Notes: generated from the letters alone by a model not told the origin. Numbered from the stretch's first letter, positions 32,974-49,200 are shown. The stretch is 64,000 nt of DNA from Xylocopa sonorina (GCF_050948175.1 NW_027490136.1:1426001-1490000), one strand, 5' to 3'. Numbers and translations: made by a program.

Positions 32974-34991
32974 TCCTTGCAAGAAAATAGCGTCTGCAGA
33001 TGTCTACGTATCGTAGCAATAGAGTTCTAATGCTTCTTAAAACGCGATATCGCATCTCATTTCTATGTTTCATGGTAAGATATAATATGATTTGCGAAGT
33101 GTTATGTGTTCCTCGTCTTCACTTCAAATGAATGTGAATGTGACACTTCCTCGCTAGGAAATTGCGTTTGCAGATGTCAGCGTATCGTAGCAGTAGGGTT
33201 CTAATTCTTCGTAAAACGCGATATCGCATCTCATTTCTATGTTTCATGGTAAGATACAATATGACTTGCGAAGTGTTATGTATTCCTCGTCTACACTTCA
33301 AATGAATGTGAATGCGACACTTCCTGGCTGGGAAAGAGCGTTTGCAGATGTCTACGTATCGAAGCAATAGAGTTCAAATGCTTCTTAAAACGAGATATTG
33401 CATCACATATCTATGTTTCATGATAAGATATAATATTCATTGCGAAGTGTTATGCATTCCTCGTCTACGATTCAAATGAATGTAAATGCGACACTTCTTT
33501 GCAAGGAAATGGCGTTTGCAGATGTCTACGTATCGTAGCAATAGAGTTCTTATGATTCTTAAAACGCGATATCGCGCATCTCATTTCTATGTTTCATGGT
33601 AAGATACAATATGATTTGCGAAGTGTTATGTATTCCTCGTCTACACTTCAAATGAATGTGAATGCGACACTTCCTCGCTAGGAAATAGCGTTTGCAGATG
33701 TCTACGTATCGAAGCAATAGAGTTGAAACGCTTCTTGAAACGAGATATTGCATCTCATATCTATGTCTCATGATAAGATATAATATTCATTGCGAAGTGG
33801 TATGCATTCCTCGTCTACGATTCAAATGAATGTAAATGCGACACTTCCATGCAAGGAAATAGCGTTTGCAGATGTCTACGTATCGTAGCAATGGATTTCT
33901 TATGCTTCTTATAACGCGATATCGCATGTCATTTCTATGTTTCATGGTAAGATATAATATGATTTGCGAAGTGTTAGGTATTCCTCGTCTACACTTCAAA
34001 TGAATGTAAATGCGACACTTCTTTGCAAGGAAATAGCGTTTGCAGATGTCTACGTATCGAAGCAATAGAGTTGAAACGCTTCTTAAAACGAGATATTGCA
34101 TCTCATATCTATGTTTCATGATAAGATATAATATTCATTGCGAAGTGATATGCATTCCTCATCTACGATTCAAATGAATGTAAATGCGACACTTCCATGC
34201 AAGGAAATAGAGTTTGCAGATGTCTACGTATCGTAGCAATGGATTTCTGATGCTTCTTAAAACGCGATATCGCATGTCATTTCTATGTTTCATGGTAAGA
34301 TATAATATGATTTGCGAAGTGTTATGTATTCCTCGTCTACACTTCAAATGAATGTAAATGCGACACTTCTTTGCAAGGAAATTGCGTTTGCAGATGTCTA
34401 CGTATCGTTGCAATAGAGTTCTTATGATTCTTAAAACGCGATATCGCATCTCATTTCTATGTTTCATGGTAAGATATAGTATGATTTGCGGAGTGTTATG
34501 TATTCCTCGTCTACACTTCAAATGAATGTAAATGCGACACTTCCTTGCAAGGAAATAGCGTTTGCAGATGTCTACGTATCGAAGCAATAGAGTTCAAATG
34601 CTTCTTAAAAAGAGATATTGCATCTCATATCTATGTTTCATGATAAGATATAATACTCATTGCGAACTGTTATGCATTCCTCGTCTACGATTCAAATGAA
34701 TGTAAATGCGACACTTCCTTGCAAGAAAATAGCGCTTGCAGATGTCTACGGATCCTAGCAATAGAGTTCTAATGCTTCTTAAAACGCGATATCGCATCTC
34801 ATTTCTATGTTTCATGGTAAGATATAATACGATTTGCGAAGTGTTATGTATTCCTCGTCTACACTTCAAATGAATGTGAATGCGACACTTCCTCGCTAGG
34901 AAATAGCGTTTGCAGATGTCTACGTATCGAAGCAATAGAGTTCAAAAGCTTCTTAAAACGAGATATTGCATCTCATATCTATGTTTCATGA

Positions 34992-37900
34992 TAAGATATA
35001 ATATTCATTGCGAAGTGTTATGCATTCCTCGTCTACGATTCAAATGAATGTAAATGCGACACTTCCTTGCAAGGAAATAGCGTTTGCAGATGTCTACGTA
35101 TCGTAGCAATAGAGTTCTTATGATTCTTAAAACGCGATATCGCATGTCATTTCTATGTTTCATGGTAAGATATAATATGATTTGCGGAGTGTTATGTATT
35201 CCTCGTCTACACTTCAAATGAATGTAAATGCGACACTTCCTTGCAAGGAAATAGCGTTTGCAGATGTCTACGTATCGAAGCAATAGAGTTCAAATGCTTC
35301 TTAAAACGAGATATTGCATCTCATATCTATGTTTCATGATAAGATATAATACTCATTGCGAACTGTTATGCATTCCTCGTCTACGATTCAAATGAATGTA
35401 AATGCGACACTTCCTTGCAAGGAAATAGCGCTTGCAGATGTCTACGGATCCTAGCAATAGAGTTCTAATGCTTCTTAAAACGCGATATCGCATCTCATTT
35501 CTATGTTTCATGGTAAGATATAATACGATTTGCGAAGTGTTATGTATTCCTCGTCTACACTTCAAATGAATGTGAATGCGACACTTCCTCGCTAGGAAAT
35601 AGCGTTTGCAGATGTCTACGTATCGAAGCAATAGAGTTCAAATACTTCTTAAAACGAGATATTGCATCTCATATCTATGTCTCATGATAAGATATAATAT
35701 TCATTGCGAAGTGTTATGCATTCCTCGTCTACGATTCAAATGAATGTAAATGCGACACTTCCTTCCAAGGAAATAGCGTTTGCAGATGTCTACGTATCGT
35801 AGCAATAGAGTTCAAATGCTTCTTAAAACGCGATATCGCATCTCATTTCTATGTTTCATGGTAAGATATAATACGATTTGCGAAGTGTTATGTATTCCTC
35901 GTCTACACTTCAAATGAATGTAAATGCGACACTTCCATGCAAGGAAATAGCGTTTTCAGATGTCTACGTATCGTAGCAATGGATTTCTGATGCTTCTTAA
36001 AACGCGATATCGCATGTCATTTCTATGGTTCATGGTAAGATATAATATGATATGCGAAGTGTTATGTATTCCTCGTCTACACTTCAAATGAATGTAAATG
36101 CGACACTTCTTTGCAAGGAAATAGCGTTTGCAGATGTCTACGTATCGTTGCAATAGAGTTCTTATGATTCTTAAAACGCGATATCGCATCTCATTTCTAT
36201 GTTTCATGGTAAGATATAATATGATTTGCGGAGTGTTATGTATTCCTCGTCTACACTTCAAATGAATGTAAATGCGACACTTCCTTGCAAGGAAATAGCG
36301 TTTGCAGATGTCTACGTATCGATGCAATAGAGTTCAAATGCTTCTTAAAACGAGATATTGCATCTCATATCTATGTTTCATGATAAGATATAATACTCAT
36401 TGCGAACTGTTATGCATTCCTCGTCTACGATTCAAATGAATGTAAATGCGACACTTCCTTGCAAGGAAATAGCGCTTGCAGATGTCTACGGATCCTAGCA
36501 ATAGAGTTCTTATGATTCTTAAAACGCGATATCGCATCTCATTTCTATGTTTCATGGTAAGGTATAATATGATTTGCGAAGTGTTATGTATCCGTCGTCT
36601 ACACTTCAAATGAATGTAAATGCGACACTTCCTTGCGAGAAAATAGCGTTTGCAGATGTCTACGTATCGTAGCAATGGATTTCTGATGCTTCTTAAAACG
36701 CGAAATCGCATCTCATTTCTATGTTTCATGGTAAGATATAATATGATTTGCGAAGTGTTATGTATTCCTCGTCTACGATTCAAATGAATGTAAATGCGAC
36801 ACTTCCTTCCAAGGAAATAGCGTTTGCAGATGTCTACGTATCGTAGCAATAGAGTTCTAATGCTTCTTAAAACGCGATATCGCATCTCATTTCTATGTTT
36901 CATGGTAAGATATAATATGATTTGCGAAGTGTTATGTATTCCTCGTCTACACATCAAATGAATGTAAATGCGACACTTCCTTGCAATTAAATAGCGTTTG
37001 CAGATGTCTACGTATCGTAGCAATAAAGTTCTTATGATTCTTAAACCGCGATATCGCATCTCATTTCTATGTTTCATGGTAAGGTATAATATGATTTGCG
37101 AAGTGTTATGTATCCGTCGTCTACACTTCAAATGAATGTAAATGCGACACTTTCTTGCAAGGTAATAGCGTTTGCAGATGTCTACGTATCGTAGCAATGG
37201 ATTTCTGATGCTTCTTAAAACGCGATATCGCATCTTATTTCTATGTTTCATGGTAAGATATAATATGATTTGCGAAGTGTTATGTATTCCTCGTCTACAC
37301 TTCAAATGAATGTAAATGCGACACTTCTTTGCAAGGAAATAGCGTTTGCAGATGTCTACGTATCGTTGCAATAGAGTTCATATGATTCTTAAAACGCGAT
37401 ATCGCATCTCATTACTATGTTTCATGGTAAGGTATATTAGGATTTGCGGAGTGTTATGTATTCCTCGTCTACACTTCAAATGAATGTAAATGCGGCACTT
37501 CCTTGCAAGGAAATAGCGTTTGCAGATGTCTACGTATCGATGCAATAAAGTTCAAATGCTACTTAAAACGCGATATCGCATCTCATATCTATGTTTCATG
37601 GTAAGATATAATACGATTTGCGAAGTGTTATGTATTCCTCGTCTACACATCAAATGAATGTAAATGCGACACTTCCTTGCAAGGAAATAGCGTTTGCAGA
37701 TGTCTACGTATCGTAGCAATAGAGTTCTTATGATTCTTAAAACGCGATATCGCATCTCATTTCTATGTTTCATGGTAAGGTATAATATGATTTGCGAAGT
37801 GTTATGTATCCGTCGTCTACACTTCAAATGAATGTAAATGCGACACTTCCTTGCGAGAAAATAGCGTTTGCAGATGTCTACGTATCGTAGCAATGGATTT

Positions 37901-38471
37901 CTGATGCTTCTTAAAACGCGAAATCGCATCTCATTTCTATGTTTCATGGTAAGATATAATATGATTTGCGAAGTGTTATGTATTCCTCGTCTACACTTCA
38001 AATGAATGTAAATGCGACACTTCTTTGCAAGGAAATAGCGATTGCAGATGTCTACGTATCGTAGCAGTAGAGTTCTTATGATTCTTAAAACGCGATATCG
38101 CATCTCATTTCTATGTTTCATGGTAAGACATAATATGATTTGCGAAGTGTTATGTATTCCTCGTCTACACTTCAAATGAATGTAAATGCTTCACTTCTTT
38201 GCAAGGAAATAGCGTTTGCAGATGTCTACGTATCGTTGCAATAGAGTTCTTATGATTCTTAAAACGCGATATCGCATCTCATTTCTATGTTTCATGGTAA
38301 GATATAATATGATTTGCGGAGTGTTATGTATTCCTCGTCTACACTTCAAATGAATGTAAATGCGACACTTCCTTGCAAGGAAATAGCGTTTGCAGATGTC
38401 TACGTATCGTAGCAATAGAGTTCTTATGATTCTTAAAACGCGATATTGCATCTCATTTCTATGTTTCATGG
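34992..38471. repeat. 3480-bp (20-monomer) higher-order repeat, copy 1
   Basis: A 20 x 174 bp unit recurs at offset 3480 bp. Paired stretches include 35005-35283 with 38485-38763, 36397-37371 with 39877-40851 and 37552-38175 with 41032-41655. The minus-strand peptides are identical throughout. Diagnostic variants shared by both are AAGGTATATTAGGATTTGCG, TGCAATTAAATAGCG and AAATGCTTCACTTC. The left edge is near 34991, where CATGATAAG here faces CATGGTAAG before copy 2. Confidence 0.9.
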
Positions 38472-41400
38472 TAAGATATAATATTCATTGCGAAGTGTTA
38501 TGCATTCCTCGTCTACGATTCAAATGAATGTAAATGCGACACTTCCTTGCAAGGAAATAGCGTTTGCAGATGTCTACGTATCGTAGCAATAGAGTTCTTA
38601 TGATTCTTAAAACGCGATATCGCATGTCATTTCTATGTTTCATGGTAAGATATAATATGATTTGCGGAGTGTTATGTATTCCTCGTCTACACTTCAAATG
38701 AATGTAAATGCGACACTTCCTTGCAAGGAAATAGCGTTTGCAGATGTCTACGTATCGAAGCAATAGAGTTCAAATGCTTCTTAAAACGAGATATTGCATC
38801 TCATATCTATGTTTCATGATAAGATATAATACTCATTGCGAACTGTTATGCATTCCTCGTCTACGATTCAAATGAATGTAAATGCGACACTTCCTTGCAA
38901 GGAAATAGCGCTTGCAGATGTCTACGGATCCTAGCAATAGAGTTCTAATGCTTCTTAAAACGCGATATCGCATCTCATTTCTATGTTTCATGGTAAGATA
39001 TAATACGATTTGCGAAGTGTTATGTATTCCTCGTCTACACTTCAAATGAATGTGAATGCGACACTTCCTCGCTAGGAAATAGCGTTTGCAGATGTCTACG
39101 TATCGAAGCAATAGAGTTCAAATACTTCTTAAAACGAGATATTGCATCTCATATCTATGTCTCATGATAAGATATAATATTCATTGCGAAGTGTTATGCA
39201 TTCCTCGTCTACGATTCAAATGAATGTAAATGCGACACTTCCTTCCAAGGAAATAGCGTTTGCAGATGTCTACGTATCGTAGCAATAGAGTTCAAATGCT
39301 TCTTAAAACGCGATATCGCATCTCATTTCTATGTTTCATGGTAAGATATAATACGATTTGCGAAGTGTTATGTATTCCTCGTCTACACTTCAAATGAATG
39401 TAAATGCGACACTTCCATGCAAGGAAATAGCGTTTTCAGATGTCTACGTATCGTAGCAATGGATTTCTGATGCTTCTTAAAACGCGATATCGCATGTCAT
39501 TTCTATGGTTCATGGTAAGATATAATATGATATGCGAAGTGTTATGTATTCCTCGTCTACACTTCAAATGAATGTAAATGCGACACTTCTTTGCAAGGAA
39601 ATAGCGTTTGCAGATGTCTACGTATCGTTGCAATAGAGTTCTTATGATTCTTAAAACGCGATATCGCATCTCATTTCTATGTTTCATGGTAAGATATAAT
39701 ATGATTTGCGGAGTGTTATGTATTCCTCGTCTACACTTCAAATGAATGTAAATGCGACACTTCCTTGCAAGGAAATAGCGTTTGCAGATGTCTACGTATC
39801 GATGCAATAGAGTTCAAATGCTTCTTAAAACGAGATATTGCATCTCATATCTATGTTTCATGATAAGATATAATACTCATTGCGAACTGTTATGCATTCC
39901 TCGTCTACGATTCAAATGAATGTAAATGCGACACTTCCTTGCAAGGAAATAGCGCTTGCAGATGTCTACGGATCCTAGCAATAGAGTTCTTATGATTCTT
40001 AAAACGCGATATCGCATCTCATTTCTATGTTTCATGGTAAGGTATAATATGATTTGCGAAGTGTTATGTATCCGTCGTCTACACTTCAAATGAATGTAAA
40101 TGCGACACTTCCTTGCGAGAAAATAGCGTTTGCAGATGTCTACGTATCGTAGCAATGGATTTCTGATGCTTCTTAAAACGCGAAATCGCATCTCATTTCT
40201 ATGTTTCATGGTAAGATATAATATGATTTGCGAAGTGTTATGTATTCCTCGTCTACGATTCAAATGAATGTAAATGCGACACTTCCTTCCAAGGAAATAG
40301 CGTTTGCAGATGTCTACGTATCGTAGCAATAGAGTTCTAATGCTTCTTAAAACGCGATATCGCATCTCATTTCTATGTTTCATGGTAAGATATAATATGA
40401 TTTGCGAAGTGTTATGTATTCCTCGTCTACACATCAAATGAATGTAAATGCGACACTTCCTTGCAATTAAATAGCGTTTGCAGATGTCTACGTATCGTAG
40501 CAATAAAGTTCTTATGATTCTTAAACCGCGATATCGCATCTCATTTCTATGTTTCATGGTAAGGTATAATATGATTTGCGAAGTGTTATGTATCCGTCGT
40601 CTACACTTCAAATGAATGTAAATGCGACACTTTCTTGCAAGGTAATAGCGTTTGCAGATGTCTACGTATCGTAGCAATGGATTTCTGATGCTTCTTAAAA
40701 CGCGATATCGCATCTTATTTCTATGTTTCATGGTAAGATATAATATGATTTGCGAAGTGTTATGTATTCCTCGTCTACACTTCAAATGAATGTAAATGCG
40801 ACACTTCTTTGCAAGGAAATAGCGTTTGCAGATGTCTACGTATCGTTGCAATAGAGTTCATATGATTCTTAAAACGCGATATCGCATCTCATTACTATGT
40901 TTCATGGTAAGGTATATTAGGATTTGCGGAGTGTTATGTATTCCTCGTCTACACTTCAAATGAATGTAAATGCGGCACTTCCTTGCAAGGAAATAGCGTT
41001 TGCAGATGTCTACGTATCGATGCAATAAAGTTCAAATGCTACTTAAAACGCGATATCGCATCTCATATCTATGTTTCATGGTAAGATATAATACGATTTG
41101 CGAAGTGTTATGTATTCCTCGTCTACACATCAAATGAATGTAAATGCGACACTTCCTTGCAAGGAAATAGCGTTTGCAGATGTCTACGTATCGTAGCAAT
41201 AGAGTTCTTATGATTCTTAAAACGCGATATCGCATCTCATTTCTATGTTTCATGGTAAGGTATAATATGATTTGCGAAGTGTTATGTATCCGTCGTCTAC
41301 ACTTCAAATGAATGTAAATGCGACACTTCCTTGCGAGAAAATAGCGTTTGCAGATGTCTACGTATCGTAGCAATGGATTTCTGATGCTTCTTAAAACGCG

Positions 41401-41951
41401 AAATCGCATCTCATTTCTATGTTTCATGGTAAGATATAATATGATTTGCGAAGTGTTATGTATTCCTCGTCTACACTTCAAATGAATGTAAATGCGACAC
41501 TTCTTTGCAAGGAAATAGCGATTGCAGATGTCTACGTATCGTAGCAGTAGAGTTCTTATGATTCTTAAAACGCGATATCGCATCTCATTTCTATGTTTCA
41601 TGGTAAGACATAATATGATTTGCGAAGTGTTATGTATTCCTCGTCTACACTTCAAATGAATGTAAATGCTTCACTTCTTTGCAAGGAAATAGCGTTTGCA
41701 GATGTCTACGTATCGTTGCAATAGAGTTCTTATGATTCTTAAAACGCGATATCGCATCTCATTTCTATGTTTCATGGTAAGATATAATATGATTTGCGGA
41801 GTGTTATGTATTCCTCGTCTACACTTCAAATGAATGTAAATGCGACACTTCCTTGCAAGGAAATAGCGTTTGCAGATGTCTACGTATCGTAGCAATAGAG
41901 TTCTTATGATTCTTAAAACGCGATATCGCATCTCATTTCTATGTTTCATGG
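38472..41951. repeat. 3480-bp (20-monomer) higher-order repeat, copy 2
   Basis: This is the second tandem copy, matching copy 1 up to about 41926 and then diverging (CGATATCGC here, CGATATTGC at the equivalent 38447). No substitutions were noticed in the parts compared. Its last few hundred bases are the start of the next, 4871-bp duplication, so the two events overlap. Confidence 0.9.
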
Positions 41952-44900
41952 TAAGATACAATATGATTTGCGAAGTGTTATGTATTCCTCGTCTACACTT
42001 CAAATGAATGTGAATGCGACACTTCCTCGCTAGGAAATAGCGGTTGCTGATGTCTACGTATCGAAGCAATAGAGTTGAAACGCTTCTTAAAACGAGATAT
42101 TGCATCTCATATCTATGTTTCATGATAAGATATAATATTCATTGCGAAGTGTTATGCATTCCTCGTCTACGATTCAGATGAATGTAAATGCGACACTTCC
42201 TTGCAAGGAAATAGCGTTTGCAGATGTCTACGTATCGTAGCAATAGAGTTCTTATGATTCTTAAAACGCGATATCGCATCTCATTACTATGTTTCATGGT
42301 AAGATACAATATGATTTGCGAAGTGTTATGTATTCCTCGTCTACACTTCAAATGAATGTGAATGCGACACTTCCTCGCTAGGAAATAGCGTTTGCAGATG
42401 TCTACGTATCGAAGCAATAGAGTTGAAACGCTTCTTAAAACGAGATATTGCATCTCATATCTATGTTTCATGATAAGATATAATATTCATTGCGAAGTGA
42501 TATGCATTCCTCGTCTACGATTCAAATGAATGTAAATGCGACACTTCCATGCAAGGAAATAGCGTTTGCAGATGTCTACGTATCGTAGCAGTAGAGTTCT
42601 AATGCTTCTTAAAAGGCGATATCGTATCTCATTTCTATGTTTCATGGTAAGATATAATACGATGTGCGAAGTGTTATGTATTCCTCGGCTACACTTCAAA
42701 TGAATGTAAATGCGACACTTCTTTGCAAGGAAATAGCGATTGCAGATGTCTACGTATCGTAGCAATAGATTTCTTATGATTCTTAAAACACGATATCGCA
42801 TCTCATTTCTATGTTTCATGGTAAGATACAATATGATTTGCGAAGTGTTATGTATTCCTTGTCTACACTTCAAATGAATGTGAATGCGACACTTCCTCGC
42901 TAGGAAATAGCGTTTGCAGATGTCTGCGTATCGAAGCAATAGAGTTCAAATGCTTCTTAAAACGAGATATTGCATCACATATCTATGTTTCATGATAAGA
43001 TATAATATTCATTGCGAAGTGTTATGCATTCCTCGTCTACGATTCAAATGAATGTAAATGCGACACTTCTTTGCAAGGAAATAGCGTCTGCAGATGTCTA
43101 CGTATCGTAGCAATAGAGTTCTTATGATTCTTAAAACGCGATATCGCATCTCATTTCTATGTTTCATGGTAAGATACAATATGATTTGCGAAGTGTTATG
43201 TATTCCTCGTCAACACTTCAAATGAATGTGAATGCGACACTTCCTCGCTAGGAAATAGCGTTTGCAGATGTCTACGTATCGAAGCAATAGAGTTGAAACG
43301 CTTCTTGAAACGAGATATTGCATCTCATATCTATGTTTCATAATAAGATATAATATTCATTGCGAAGTGATATGCATTCCTCGTCTACGATTCAAATGAA
43401 TGTAAATGCGACACTTCCATGCAAGGAAATAGCGTTTGCAGATGTCTACGTATCGTAGCAATGGATTTCTGATGCTTCTTATAACGCGATATCGCATGTC
43501 ATTTCTATGTTTCATGGTAAGATATAATATGATTTGCGAAGTGTTATGTATTCCTCGTCTACACTTCAAATGAATGTAAATGCGACACTTCTTTGCAAGG
43601 AAATAGCGTTTGCAGATGTCTACGTATCGAAGCAATAGAGTTCTTATGATTCTTAAAACGCGATATCGCATCTCATTTCTATGTTTCATGGTAAGATATA
43701 ATATGATTTGCGGAGTGTTATGTATTCCTCGTCAACACTTCAAATGAATGTAAATGCGACACTTCCATGCAAGGAAATAGCGTTTGCAGATGTCTACGTA
43801 TCGTAGCAATGGATTTCTGATGCTTCTTAAAACGCGATATCGCATGTCATTTCTATGTTTCATGGTAAGACATAATATGGTTTGCGGCGTGTTATGTATT
43901 CCTCGTCTACACTTCAAATGAATGTAAATGCGACACTTCCTTGCAAGGAAATAGCGTTTGCAGATGTCTACGTATCGAAGCAATAGTGTTCAAATGCTTC
44001 TTAAACGGGATATTGCATCTCATATCTATGTTTCATGATAAGATATAATATTCACTGCGAAGTGTTATGCATTCCTCGTCTACGATTCAAATGAATGTAA
44101 ATGCGACACTTCCTTGCAAGGAAATGGCGTTTGCAGATGTCTACGTATCGTAGCAATAGAGTTCTTATGATTCTTAAATCGCGATATCGCATCTCATTTC
44201 TATGTTTCATGGTAAGATACAATATGATTTGCGAAGTGTTATGTATTCCTCGTCTACACTTCAAATGAATGTGAATGCGACACTTCCTCGCTAGGAAATA
44301 GCGTTTGCAGATTTCTACGTATCGAAGCAATAGAGTTGAAACGCTTCTTAAAACGAGATATTGCATCTCATATAGATGTTTCATGATAAGATATAATATT
44401 CATTGCGAAGTGATATCCATTCCTCGTCTACGATTCAAATGAATGTAAATGCGACACTTCCATGCAAGGAAATAGCGTTTGCAGATGTCTTCGTATCGTA
44501 GCAATGGATTTCTGATGCTTCTTAAAACGCGATATCGCATGTCATTTCTATGTTTCATGGTAAGATATAATATGATTTGCGAAGTGTTATGTATTCCTCG
44601 TCTACACTTCAAATGAATGTAAATGCGACACTTCTTTGCAAGGAAATAGCGTTTGCAGATGTCTACGTATCGAAGCAATAGAGTTGAAACGCTTCTTAAA
44701 ACGAGATATTGCATCTCATATCTATGTTTCATGATAAGATATAATATTCATTGCGAAGTGATATGCATTCCTCGTCTACGATTCAAATGAATGTAAATGC
44801 GACACTTCCATGCAAGGAAATAGCGTTTGCAGATGTCTACGTATCGTAGCAATGGATTTCTGATGCTTCTTAAAACGCGATATCGCATGTCATTTCTATG

Positions 44901-46282
44901 TTTCATGGTAAGATATAATATGATTTGCGAAGTGTTATGTATCCGTCGTCTACACATCAAATGAATGTAAATGCGACACTTCCTTGCAAGGAAATAGCGT
45001 TTGCAGATGTCTACGTATCGTAGCAATAGAGTTCTTATGATTCTTAAAACGCGATATCGCATCTCATTTCTATGTTTCATGGTAAGGTATAATACGATTT
45101 GCGAAGTGTTATGTATTCCTCGTCTACACATCAAATGAATGTAAATGCGACACTTCCTTGCAAGGAAATAGCGTTTGCAGATGTCTACGTATCGTAGCAA
45201 TAGAGTTCTTATGATTCTTAAAACGCGATATCGCATCCCATTTCTATGTTTCATGATAAGATATAATATTCATTGCGAAGTGTTATGCATTCCTCGTCTA
45301 CGATTCAAATGAATGCAAATGCGACACTTCCTTGCAAGGAAATAGCGTTTGCAGATGTCTACGTATCGTAGCAATAGAGTTCTTATGATTCTTAAAACGC
45401 GATATCGCATGTCATTTCTATGTTTCATGGTAAGATATAATATGATTTGCGAAGTGTTATGTATTCCTCGTCTACACTTCAAATGAATGTAAACGCGACA
45501 CTTCTTTGCAAGGAAATAGCGTTTGCAGATGTCTACGTATCGTTGCAATAGAGTTCTTATGATTCTTAAAACGCGATATCGCATCTCATTTCTATGTTTC
45601 ATGGTAAGATATAATATGATTTGCGGAGTGTTATGTATTCCTCGTCTACACTTCAAATGAATGTAAATGCGACACTTCCTTGCAAGGAAATAGCGTTTGC
45701 AGATGTCTACGTATCGAAGCAATAGAGTTCAAATGCTCCTTAAAACGAGATATTGCATCTCATATCTATGTTTCATGATAAGATATAATACTCATTGCGA
45801 ACTGTTATGCATTCCTCGTCTACGATTCAAATGAATGTAAATGCGACACTTCCTTGCAAGGAAATAGCGCTTGCAGATGTCTACGGATCCTAGCAATAGA
45901 GTTCTAATGCTTCTTAAAACGCGAAATCGCATCTCATTTGTATGTTTCATGGTAAGATATAATACGATTTGCGAAGTGTTATGTATTCCTCGTCTACACT
46001 TCAAATGAATGTGAATGCGACACTTCCTCGCTAGGAAATAGCGTTTGCAGATGTCTACGTATCGAAGCAATAGAGTTCAAATGCTTCTTAAAACGAGATA
46101 TTGCATCTCATATCTATGTCTCATGATAAGATATAATATTCATTGCGAAGTGATATGCATTCCTCGTCTACGATTCAAATGAATGTAAATGCGACACTTC
46201 CATGCAAGGAAATAGCGTTTGCAGATGTCTACGTATCGTAGCAATGGATTTCTGATGCTTCTTAAAACGCGATATCGCATCT
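41412..46282. repeat. 4871-bp (28-monomer minus 1) higher-order repeat, copy 1
   Basis: Landmarks recur 4871 bp to the right: 42139-42471 with 47010-47342, 43357-43689 with 48228-48560 and 44052-44384 with 48923-49255. The missing base relative to 28 x 174 is the variant CTTCTTAAACGGGATATTGC at about 43999, one A short of the normal AAAACGAG. A handful of substitutions separate the copies, for example AAAAGGCG versus AAAACGCG near 42615 and 47486. Confidence 0.85.
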
Positions 46283-49200
46283 TATTTCTATGTTTCATGG
46301 TAAGATATAATATGATTTGCGAAGTGTTATGTATTCCTCGTCTACACTTCAAATGAATGTAAATGCGACACTTCTTTGCAAGGAAATAGCGATTGCAGAT
46401 GTCTACGTATCGTAGCAGTAGAGTTCTTATGATTCTTAAAACGCGATATCGCATCTCATTTCTATGTTTCATGGTAAGACATAATATGATTTGCGAAGTG
46501 TTATGTATTCCTCGTCTACACTTCAAATGAATGTAAATGCTTCACTTCTTTGCAAGGAAATAGCGTTTGCAGATGTCTACGTATCGTTGCAATAGAGTTC
46601 TTATGATTCATAAAACGCGATATCGCATCTCATTTCTATGTTTCATGGTAAGATATAATATGATTTGCGGAGTGTTATGTATTCCTCGTCTACACTTCAA
46701 ATGAATGTAAATGCGACACTTCCTTGCAAGGAAATAGCGTTTGCAGATGTCTACGTATCGTAGCAATAGAGTTCTTATGATTCTTAAAACGCGATATCGC
46801 ATCTCATTTCTATGTTTCATGGTAAGATACAATATGATTTGCGAAGTGTTATGTATTCCTCGTCTACACTTCAAATGAATGTGAATGCGACACTTCCTCG
46901 CTAGGAAATAGCGGTTGCTGATGTCTACGTATCGAAGCAATAGAGTTGAAACGCTTCTTAAAACGAGATATTGCATCTCATATCTATGTTTCATGATAAG
47001 ATATAATATTCATTGCGAAGTGTTATGCATTCCTCGTCTACGATTCAGATGAATGTAAATGCGACACTTCCTTGCAAGGAAATAGCGTTTGCAGATGTCT
47101 ACGTATCGTAGCAATAGAGTTCTTATGATTCTTAAAACGCGATATCGCATCTCATTACTATGTTTCATGGTAAGATACAATATGATTTGCGAAGTGTTAT
47201 GTATTCCTCGTCTACACTTCAAATGAATGTGAATGCGACACTTCCTCGCTAGGAAATAGCGTTTGCAGATGTCTACGTATCGAAGCAATAGAGTTGAAAC
47301 GCTTCTTAAAACGAGATATTGCATCTCATATCTATGTTTCATGATAAGATATAATATTCATTGCGAAGTGATATGCATTCCTCGTCTACGATTCAAATGA
47401 ATGTAAATGCGACACTTCCATGCAAGGAAATAGCGTTTGCAGATGTCTACGTATCGTAGCAGTAGAGTTCTAATGCTTCTTAAAACGCGATATCGTATCT
47501 CATTTCTATGTTTCATGGTAAGATATAATACGATGTGCGAAGTGTTATGTATTCCTCGGCTACACTTCAAATGAATGTAAATGCGACACTTCTTTGCAAG
47601 GAAATAGCGATTGCAGATGTCTACGTATCGTAGCAATAGATTTCTTATGATTCTTAAAACACGATATCGCATCTCATTTCTATGTTTCATGGTAAGATAC
47701 AATATGATTTGCGAAGTGTTATGTATTCCTTGTCTACACTTCAAATGAATGTGAATGCGACACTTCCTCGCTAGGAAAGAGCGTTTGCAGATGTCTGCGT
47801 ATCGAAGCAATAGAGTTCGAATGCTTCTTAAAACGAGATATTGCATCACATATCTATGTTTCATGATAAGATATAATATTCATTGCGAAGTGTTATGCAT
47901 TCCTCGTCTACGATTCAAATGAATGTAAATGCGACACTTCTTTGCAAGGAAATAGCGTCTGCAGATGTCTACGTATCGTAGCAATAGAGTTCTTATGATT
48001 CTTAAAACGCGATATCGCATCTCATTTCTATGTTTCATGGTAAGATACAATATGATTTGCGAAGTGTTATGTATTCCTCGTCAACACTTCAAATGAATGT
48101 GAATGCGACACTTCCTCGCTAGGAAATAGCGTTTGCAGATGTCTACGTATCGAAGCAATAGAGTTGAAACGCTTCTTGAAACGAGATATTGCATCTCATA
48201 TCTATGTTTCATAATAAGATATAATATTCATTGCGAAGTGATATGCATTCCTCGTCTACGATTCAAATGAATGTAAATGCGACACTTCCATGCAAGGAAA
48301 TAGCGTTTGCAGATGTCTACGTATCGTAGCAATGGATTTCTGATGCTTCTTATAACGCGATATCGCATGCCATTTCTATGTTTCATGGTAAGATATAATA
48401 TGATTTGCGAAGTGTTATGTATTCCTCGTCTACACTTCAAATGAATGTAAATGCGACACTTCTTTGCAAGGAAATAGCGTTTGCAGATGTCTACGTATCG
48501 AAGCAATAGAGTTCTTATGATTCTTAAAACGCGATATCGCATCTCATTTCTATGTTTCATGGTAAGATATAATATGATTTGCGGAGTGTTATGTATTCCT
48601 CGTCAACACTTCAAATGAATGTAAATGCGACACTTCCATGCAAGGAAATAGCGTTTGCAGATGTCTACGTATCGTAGCAATGGATTTCTGATGCTTCTTA
48701 AAACGCGATATCGCATGTCATTTCTATGTTTCATGGTAAGACATAATATGGTTTGCGGCGTGTTATGTATTCCTCGTCTACACTTCAAATGAATGTAAAT
48801 GCGACACTTCCTTGCAAGGAAATAGCGTTTGCAGATGTCTACGTATCGAAGCAATAGTGTTCAAATGCTTCTTAAACGGGATATTGCATCTCATATCTAT
48901 GTTTCATGATAAGATATAATATTCACTGCGAAGTGTTATGCATTCCTCGTCTACGATTCAAATGAATGTAAATGCGACACTTCCTTGCAAGGAAATGGCG
49001 TTTGCAGATGTCTACGTATCGTAGCAATAGAGTTCTTATGATTCTTAAATCGCGATATCGCATCTCATTTCTATGTTTCATGGTAAGATACAATATGATT
49101 TGCGAAGTGTTATGTATTCCTCGTCTACACTTCAAATGAATGTGAATGCGACACTTCCTCGCTAGGAAATAGCGTTTGCAGATGTCTACGTATCGAAGCA